From positions 83,695,566 through 83,759,565 of the forward strand of contig OZ024928.1 of the NCBI GenBank assembly GCA_964017235.1: DNA of 64,000 bases, read 5' to 3'. Origin of the DNA: Sabellastarte sp. h YS-2021. Lineage: Eukaryota; Annelida; Polychaeta; Sabellida; Sabellidae. Shown one piece after another: positions 45,801 to 54,800 of this stretch. The notes under the pieces are model-generated. The model had not been told where the DNA came from and ran no database searches. It saw nothing but the letters and a program-made list of their open reading frames with translations. The number at the start of each line of letters is the position of its first letter. Position 1 is the stretch's first letter. Position numbers and translations under genes: made by a program.

Positions 45801-48800
45801 ATGTCAGCTGACTGACAAGTCAGCTGACATAAAAAGCATGTACTCGAAATGCCGATTTGGCTTATTACTGTTTTCTTTCTCATGCTCCACAACGATACAA
45901 TAAGTAGGCGTATTTCATAGTGGGTGGACGATTAGACGTTGGGTCAATTATTCGTCGGCAGTACAGTAAAATTGGGATCGGTCGGCACTTGCCTTACATA
46001 ATCGAACATTAGACACTTCATTAAACACTACACAGAAAAGCAATAAATTTGTCCATTTATTTTATATTCAGCACATAATACTTGCTAATTTTCCAAATAA
46101 AGCACCTAGATTCTTGTGTACTTATTTCCTTTTCAAGTTGTGACGTAAACAAAGGGAGCGTGTCATTATTTCATGACGTTAAAGTAGGCGTCAAACTTAT
46201 TTATTTTTAGCTAGTTCAGCACATGGTTTATGTCTTTTGTTCTGGAAATAAGTAAAACAGTTTAAGATGGCAGAAAATAAACAAATTGTGAATTTCCCAG
46301 GATTAGCCAAATCTCTTGTGTGGAATTTCTTTGGGTTTTACGAAGTAGACAGAAAAGTCATGAAGGAGAAGGCTGTTTGTAAACTTTGCTTCAAGGAATA
46401 TGCCTACAAAGGTTTGTTCTATTTTTCTGTCTTGTGTGAACTGCCTACTACATGGTCATTTGTAAAAATATCAATGCTAAATAAAATTTTTGAAAGCAAT
46501 GTTGAATTGTTATTTATTCCAAAAGTGGCCTAGCTGGGTAGAAGGTTTAGCATCTAATCACAGTCTGTCACCCCCACTTTGACTTTATTAGTGAAAACAG
46601 AAAACACTTTGATCGTAGCTAAATTAATTTAAATTAAAGTATTTCCTTATTATTTTTGGAGTTTTAGTGGTAGCTTTACTTTTTCAGGGAATACAACAAA
46701 CCTTCTGACACATTTGAAGTCTGATCACAAATCTGAGTATCGCCAAAAGGTAGGAGCTGATTCTGTGGAATCAACAGTACAACAGAGACCTATTACTTCA
46801 ATGTTTGCGAGTCCCAGGAGTTCTCCTTTAACTGCTGTTAGGAAAAGCCAAATTGACACAGCAATAGAAAGCTACATTATAGATGCTTTGAAGCCCCTTG
46901 GTACCGTTGAGCAACCTTCCTTCATCCAGCTGATTAAAGTGTTAGAGCCAAGATACCAGATGCCAGCCAGGAAAACAATTCTGTCTCATTTCAATAAATC
47001 TTATAACTGTCTTGTTGCAGATTTAAAGTCAGAACTTTCAGATTCCCCAAATACTGCATTTACACACGATATCTGGTCATCTCTGAACACCCAGAGTTAT
47101 GGCACAGTTACTGTTCATTTTGTATCAAAACAGTGGGCTCTATCCTCTAAAGTGCTCGAAACCAAACTTTTCCCAGGAAGCCATACTGCTGAAGCCATTT
47201 CAAAGTCCTTAAAAGACACACTAGTGCAGGAATGGGGGCTCAAAATAGAAAATTTGATTGGGGTAACAGACAATGCAGCCAATGAAAAGCGAGCATTTGA
47301 TATCCTTAACTGTTCAAGATTATCTTGCATGGGGCACAATATAAATCTGTCTGTGAAAGCAGATTTAGGGGTTTCTGAAATTGACAGGCTTGTTGGGAAG
47401 GGGAGATCATTGGTATCTTACTTTCACAAAAGTCCATTGGCCATGGATGTCCTTCTTAAAAAGCAGATGTTGATGTTGCCTAGAGAAGCACAGGGGCACA
47501 AGCTTATCCAGGATGTAGCCACTAGGTGGAAGAGCACCCTGGATATGCTTCAGCGCCTGAGTGAACAAACTGCTGCTATGAGTATCCATGCAACAATCAG
47601 TGATCCTTCTCTGGTTAAAGTAAAAAATGACCTTGCCTCAAAATTGTTCACATATGATGACCAAAGGGTTGTGGACCAAATGATCCAGTTGTTGAAGCCT
47701 TTTAAAAATGCTACAGAAACTCTTCAGAAAAAATTCCCACTACACCCTTCATTTTGCCAACACTGATTAAACTGAATATGTTTCTTGAGCATAAACCTGA
47801 TGATATCGCATGTGTTAAAAAAATGAAAGCAGAAATGTCCAAAAATTTGGCAAAAAGACTGCCCAGTGAGGAACGTGAGATTTGTATGCTAAGTTCACTT
47901 TTGCATCCAAAGACTAAGCAGCTAGGTTTTTTGGATGCTGCTGAAAAAGAAACTGCCAAATTTCTTCTTTCTTCAACTGCCAAAAATTCCCATTCTGACT
48001 CTGGTACAAGTGGCATAAAGACTGAACCTGAGGTGCTCAGCACTTCTACCAATCAGGTCCCCACCCCCTCTGTTGATAATTTCACTATTAAGAGGGAAGT
48101 TGAAGTTGAGGAGTTGGAAAGGGAAATATTTGTTGGGCCTAAGGCAAAAAAAATCTGTACTACTGATCATAGTCAGGCTTGGTTAGATGATATCATATGT
48201 GTAGCAAATGATTCCGTTGAAACTGGTACATTGATAGACCAGGAGATCCAACGCTATTTGGCTGAACCACTAGGCACAAACCAATGTGCCCTGACTTGGT
48301 GGAAAGAGAGGGAAGCCAGTTACCCCATTTTGTCCAAGTTAGCCAAGAAATACTTGGCAATACCTGCTACCAGTGTGCCATCAGAGCGCATATTTAGCTT
48401 GGCAGGTAATCTTGTGACCAAAAAAAGGGCTCTTTTGTCACCTGAAACAGTGAATATCCTGATATTTTTGAATAAAAATAGGAAGTCTTAGTTTTGTACT
48501 AGTACTTGTTGGTCATGCTTTTAGTTTGATTTCACTTATGTCTGTATCTGTGAAGTAGTTGATTTTATTTGATGTTGATCATTTATCATTTGATGCTGAA
48601 CATTTGTTAATATAGTAAATTTTTTTTATTGACTCAGAGTCTCAGATTGATAATGTGGACTTGCAAGACTACTACTTGAATTTTAAAATGTGCTGACTCT
48701 CTAGTTAATTCTGTTTATATACAAGTGAAACATACAAAGTTTTGCATTTGAGAATACTGAAACAGTGTTAAATAAAGATTCTGTGTTGTACTTGACTACT

Positions 48801-51800
48801 ACTTGTGGCTTTTGCAATAATGTTACCTGCCTACCTTATTCCTTGAAATACTGTATGCTCTCTCACCTGGTGGTTACCTGATCAGATATCAAAACAAACA
48901 TGGTCGCCAGTACACACTGGTACTGCTACACAGATGATTTTGTTTTAATTTAAACACTAAACAGTGTAAATTAAAAGCACTACAGGATACAGTACATATT
49001 ATTATAAGGTAAGTACATGCTAATTAAAGTAGCATAATATTCGATTATGGCTCGATGCTCGGTCGTCATATGCAACGAACAATCGACGCACAATATATAC
49101 AGCGATTCCCAACACTACTATTTCTATTTCACAAACAAGAATCTACATAATCTGTGCAATCTAGATTTAGATTTGAATTCTTTGGATTAGCTAAAATCGT
49201 GAAATGCATTCTTCTTTAGATCAGAATCCATGGTGAAAAAAATAAGATAAACAATTTAACTATAAATATCATAAACAAGAAGAGAGTGCCCGTGAACGGG
49301 CACTGTGTCAGCTGACTGAGTGTTTTTGATTTGTGAAGGTGATAATGAGAGGAAAGCATAATTATCAGGGAAAGTGCTGTACAGAAGTACAGTAAATGGT
49401 AATTGAACAGCATGTTCGAAAGAAATTCCAAAGCTGACAGAAGAAAAGGACAAAAAAGTTGTTCCCTGCAATGGTATTATGAAGGAAAGTAACAAGGTAA
49501 CTGTTTAAGTGTAAAAAGTAGGTTAAAACATATTTAAAGAAATACTGCAAATGCAATATCCTCGTTCCACCTTGAAGAAGGGGTCCAAGGTTAAATCCAA
49601 CCCCACAAAAACATTCTGTGCCCATGATTTCCTATAGGTTGGTTTACCATTCCAAACCTCTAGGACCAATAATAAGTGAGTTATAAGCACTTTTAAGTTT
49701 GGTTGTCCTCATTTGACCTAGAAGGAGGGGTTCAAAGGTCAAATTTGACCACACCAAAAGAATCCCAGCCCATGATTTCCTATATGTTGGTTTACCATCC
49801 CAAACTTCTGGGACCATTAATAAGCGAGTTATAAGCACTTTTAAGTTTGGCTATCCTCGTTTGACCTTGAAGGCAGGGTCCAAGGTCAAATCCGACCACA
49901 CCCAAAGATTCCCAGCCCATGATTTCCCATAGGATGGTTTACCATCCCAAACCTCTAGGACCAATAATAAGCGAGTTATAGGCACTATTAAGTTTCGCTA
50001 TCCTTGTTTGACCTTGAAGGAGGAGTCCAAGGTCAAATCTGACCACACCAAAAGAATCCCAGCCCATGATTTCCTATATGTTGGTTTACCATCCCAAACT
50101 TCTAGGACCATTAATAAGTGAGTTATAAGCACTTTTAAGTTTGGCTATCCTCGTTTGACCTTGAAGGCAGGGTCCAAGGTCAAATCCGACCACACCAAAA
50201 GATTCGCAACCCATGATTTTCTATAGGTTGGTTTTCCATTCCAAACCTCTAGGACCAATATTAAGTGAGTTATAAGCACTTTTTAGTTTGGGTATCCTCA
50301 TTTGACCTTGAAGGAGGGGTCCAAGGTCAAATCAGACCACATCAACAGATTCCCAGCCCATGATTTCCTATATGTCTGTTTACCATCCCAAACCTCTAGG
50401 ACCAATAATAAGTGAGTTATAAGCACTTTTAAGTTTGGCTATCCTTGTTTGACCTTGAAGGAGGGGTCAAAGGTCAAATCTGACCACACCAAAAGATTCA
50501 CAGCCCATGATTTCCTACAGGTTGGTTTACCATCCCAAACCTCTAGGACCAATAATAAGGGAGATATAAGCACTTTTCATGACTGACAAAGAAACACCTG
50601 TGGCGGCCATCTTGTTTTTCAAAATGAGGCCAAAAATATTCCCAGGCAACATTTTATGGTTATTAATATATCCTGCAAACTTGAGAAGGCTAGCTATAAT
50701 ATTTTTTTTTTCGTTAGAGCGGTAATGGTGAAATCTCTCTACACACTGCGGCTATCCAGTGGATACAATGATTTACTCAACAGTGAGAACCTGAAAGTAG
50801 CTATTACTCAGCTATGCCATGACATACAGGTCTGCAATTTCACTATGTTATAGCTGACCAAAAATTACGTGAATAACATATTTAAACAAAATACTCTAAA
50901 TACAATAGTTTTCAAGTTACAACTGATTTACTCAATAGTGATAACCTCAAAGTAGCTATTACTCAGCTATGCAATGAGCTACATGTCTGAATTTTTACTA
51001 TGTTATAGCTGACCCAAAAGTAGGTGAACAACATATTTAAGCAAAATACTGTAAATGCAATAGTTTTCAAGTTACAACTGATTTACTCAATAGTGAGAAC
51101 CTGAAAATAGCTATTGCTCAGCTATGCCATGAGTTATAGGTCTGTAATTTCACTATGTTATAGCTGACCCAAAAGTAGCTGAATAACATATTTACACAAA
51201 TTTCTGTAAATGCAATAGTTTTCCAATTACAACTGATTTACTCAACAGTGAGAACTTCAAAGTAGCTATTACTCAGCTATGCAATGAGCCACAGGTCTGT
51301 AACTTCACTATGTTATAGCTGACCCCAAAATAGGTGAATAACATATTGAAAGAAAATACTCTAAATGCAATAGTTTTCAAGTTATAAGTGATTTACTCAA
51401 CAGTGATAACCTAAAAGTAGCTTTTACTCAGCTATGCCATGAGCTACAGGTCTGAAATTTTACTATGTTATAGCTGACCCAAAAGTAGCTGAATAACATA
51501 TTTATACGAAATTCTCTAAATGCAATAGTTTTCAAGTTACAAATGATTTTACTCATGATGGAAGTTACTGAAAAGCCCAAAAGTAGCTATTACTCACTTA
51601 GCTATTGAGACAGACACCCAAGTTACTCACCATGTTGTAGCTCTGAAAAAAGTAGCTGAATAACATATTTTAACAAAATGCTCTAAATGCAACACTTTTC
51701 AAGTTATAAGTGATTTAGTGCATGATTTCATGAATTTTAATGCATTAAAAATTATTAAAAAAAATTATTAAAAAAAATAAGACAGATGCAGGTCTCACAC

Positions 51801-54800
51801 TCACATAAGAGAATCTACCTCTGGCCTAGTACATATATGCAAGATATGAGAGAAATCCCTGCAATTGTCACTGAGAAAATTGTGATAAAGTGTTGAAATT
51901 TTCACACTTTTGGTGGGGGTACCTCCCTTATAATGTCTCTAGCAAACAGACGAACAGACAGATTTGCATGCCTTGAACAATTTGTCATCCTCGATAGATA
52001 AGGTATCTTTTTTTGTCTCTAGGCCTTGTAGTTTTGGAGGAGAAGTTGTTCACGCGGACGCCCACGCCGCAGAGTGACGACATAAAAATTACATAATTCT
52101 TAAAATGAAATATATTTCTTTTACAGAAATGAAATAAACTCTATTTATTTTATTTGTGCCATAGTTTGTCGCCATGATTTTGCAAAGAATTATGGGTAAT
52201 TCAATGAATCTACCTCATGAGGTAGATCAACGGATTCATAATCCAGATTCAGATTCTGAGTCACAACACAAGCAAATCCATTAATCTGAGGAATCTAGAT
52301 TCCACGGATTATCGTTGTGAAATACGCCTAATGGGACATGCATGTTCTTTAGCAAATCGAAACTTTTGGTAGGAGACAGTATATTACCGGTACGTACTAC
52401 AAAAAGTATTGTGCATTCCTAAAGCAGCATTTCTATGAATAAAATACAGTACTGTAGTACCAGTAAACGCTTGTGCTTTAGATAATATTTAAAATTTATA
52501 TGATATCAGTAGGTTAGGGTTATATTATTCCTGAACAAACTTATCAAATGACATATTGTACAATTAATGCTCTGATAATGCTATTCATATTTTTATTGTA
52601 AGTGTTATATTTTGACAATATATCGCTATTATCGGCCGTTATTACCACAAACCAGAAATACCAGTGAACGCCCATTTTGTTTGCAAATAGAAGCATTTGT
52701 CCTTGACCTCTAATAAAGTTATATAAGGTAGGGGTCCACTGATAGAAAGCCCTACAGAATGGTGTTCCTATGTAACTTCAGTAGGCATATTTCACAACCA
52801 TAATCCATTTATAGATTCCTCATAATTAATCTAGATTCCTCGGATTAACAGATTCGCTTGTGATGTGACTAGAATCTTAACCCAGATTGTGAATCCATTG
52901 ATCTAGCTACCTCAGGAGGTAGATCAACGGATTCAGCATGTCTCTATAGGCCTTGTAGTTTTGGAGGAGAAGTTACTCACATGGACGGATACGCCCACAC
53001 CGCAGAGTAATGACAATAATAAGTAATAAAAATAAGATAAGCCACTGTAAATATAATAAAAATCATTAATTTTTAAAAATCTGCTAGCACAATTGGCTGC
53101 CATTGTTTTACAAAGCATTATGGGTAATCCAATGAATCTGAATCCGTTGATCTACCTTGATAGATAAGGTATCTAGTGGTGGTGGACCAATTCACGCCCG
53201 GGTACCAATTCAGGCCCACCCCCAATTTTCTTGAAGATTTATAATTTTTCATAGAGAAGATGTTTACCACATCATAGATAATCATCAAATTGATCATATA
53301 CATTTGTAATATAGGAAGGATTGCAGAGTTCCCCTCCCGGAAGTAGAAAGGCGTAGGAATAATAGTAATATAGTTCCTGATATAATGAAAATAAATGGGT
53401 GGACAGGAATAATAAATTGTTATTCTAGTGGGAATGGAATAGTTTTAAAACTGGGCAGGTGGGCAGGTAGGCTGGTGGGCAGGTGGGCAGGTAGGCAGGT
53501 AGACTGGTAGGCAGGTAGACTGGTAGGCAGGTAGACAGGTAGGCAGGTAGACAAGTAGGCAGGTACACTGGTAGGCAGGTAAGCAGTTGGACAGATTTAC
53601 TCATTTCTTGTTTGCAGAAAAGAAAATTTAAAATTGAAAATTCATGTAAACCAAGTTCTTTTCGATGTGCTTCTAACAATATGTCACGTGACAATGAAAA
53701 CCCTCTTGCTTGTTGCTGCTATTTATACTCCAATTTCGAGCTTCTGGGAAGGACCCAATCAGTGCTTTTATAGTAAGCTTTTGGTTTGTCCTTGAACTTT
53801 TTTGAGTCACGTGATAATTATAATTTTGGTATAAAAGGTAGCGATGACAAAGAAGTTTCTTACTGTAATGTGAGATTTTATTCTGGTAACATGTACCCGT
53901 CTTTATTTCAATAGGTTCTAACATTCATATTATTTTCATTTTACATTGTAGTTGTCATTGTGTTTCATAATATGATCGGGGTAAACGTCGATATATTTAT
54001 GAAATATTATTGATATACTGTAATGTTAGTAAATGCGAAATTTTAATTTTTTTGGGGAAAAAGAGGATCAAGTGTCGACCAATCAACAAATCATAAACTA
54101 GGTCAGCATTAAATATTTAGATCCCATCACGTGACTACAAATTTTACTATAAAAGGCAGCAACAAGGCAGAAAGATTCTCACTGTAATTTGTTTTTCACT
54201 GTCAGAAGGACGTCCCTCCCTGTGCTTGTAATGTACGTTGTTATTTTATTTTTGGAATGAAATGTCCACTAATGAACAAGTCAATAACTGGGTAAATATT
54301 AAATTTCAGGATAGAAAAAGCACTGGATATTTTGGTCTAAACTCATGAGGTATCTTAAGTTCTCTTTACTTGTGATTCAACCCGCCGACCTGTCTACCCG
54401 CCTACCTGTCTACCCGTCTACCTGTCTGCCTGTCTACCTGTCTATTAATTATTTATATAGATAATATATAGTGGTGGTGGACCAGTTCACGCCCGGGTAC
54501 CAATTCACGCCCACCCCTAAATTTATCCAAAATAATCACAGTTAAACAATAAATTACAAATGTATATGATCAATTTGATGATTATCTATAATGTGGTAAA
54601 CATCTTCTCGATGAAAAATCATAAATCTTCAAGAAAATTGAGGGTGGGCGTGAATTGGTACCCGGGCGTGAACTGGTCCACCACCACTATATATATATAT
54701 TCTTATATATTTATATATATGACGGAACTACTTTCAGCTATATCCGGGAGGGGAATTCTGCCATTTAGCCGTAATATATTGTTTAACTGTGATTGTTTTG

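Larger units (their letters stand above)
41111..45835. mobile_element. Satellite-carrying element, copy A (S6 and S3 arrays)
   Basis: The left end has the perfect hairpin AGTGCCCGTGAACGGGCACT (41121-41140) followed by TGTGTCAGCTGACT. About 250 bp of conserved left arm comes next (AAGCATAATTATCAGGGAAA, CAGCATGTTCGAAAG). Then S6 (41395-42205), S3 (42205-45260) and the right arm ending GCCGCAGAGTGACGACATAA. A 30-bp hairpin lies at 45801-45830. No protein is encoded. A SINE is inserted at 44096-44327. Confidence 0.8.
45918..49123 (+). mobile_element. hAT DNA transposon, about 3.2 kb
   Basis: It encodes a BED-finger hAT transposase. The left end is TAGTGGGTGGACGATTAG. The right end, read inward, is TAGTGTTGGGAATCGCTG, like many hAT termini. 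An imperfect target duplication G/C-TATTTCA lies at 45910-45917 and 49124-49131. Inner terminal regions also share ATAATCGAA.ATTA. The ends are diverged, so boundaries are good to about 10 bp. Confidence 0.75.
49275..52087. mobile_element. Satellite-carrying element, copy B (S6 and S3 arrays)
   Basis: It has the same architecture and order as copy A: perfect hairpin 49285-49304, GTGTCAGCTGACTG, left arm, S6 array (49555-50560), a 180-bp spacer (TGGCGGCCATCTTGTTTTTC), S3 array (50760-51540) and right arm ending CGCCGCAGAGTGACGACATA. It is inserted in the MITE that spans 45905-52330. Confidence 0.8.
45905..52330. mobile_element. GGCGTATTTCA MITE copy split by hAT and by element copy B
   Basis: The left terminus TAGGCGTATTTCA at 45905-45917 is cut by a hAT element. 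MITE sequence resumes at about 49124 (TATTTCACAAACAAGAATC) to about 49265 and is cut again by copy B. The right half runs from about 52095 to the terminus CGTTGTGAAATACGCCTA at 52313-52330. Joined, the pieces correspond to the 416-bp MITE at 36938. Confidence 0.75.

Noticed and set aside
46526-46590. Full SINE in the hAT transposase intron
   Set aside because: Only a diverged piece resembling the 155-bp SINE body (GTGGCCTAGCTGGG, CATCTAATCACAGTCTGTCA) is present, without tail or target duplication.
53425-53694. Leu/Pro/Tyr-rich frame (CLPAYLSTCLPVYLPT)
   Set aside because: It is a direct translation of the GGCAGGTAG minisatellite.
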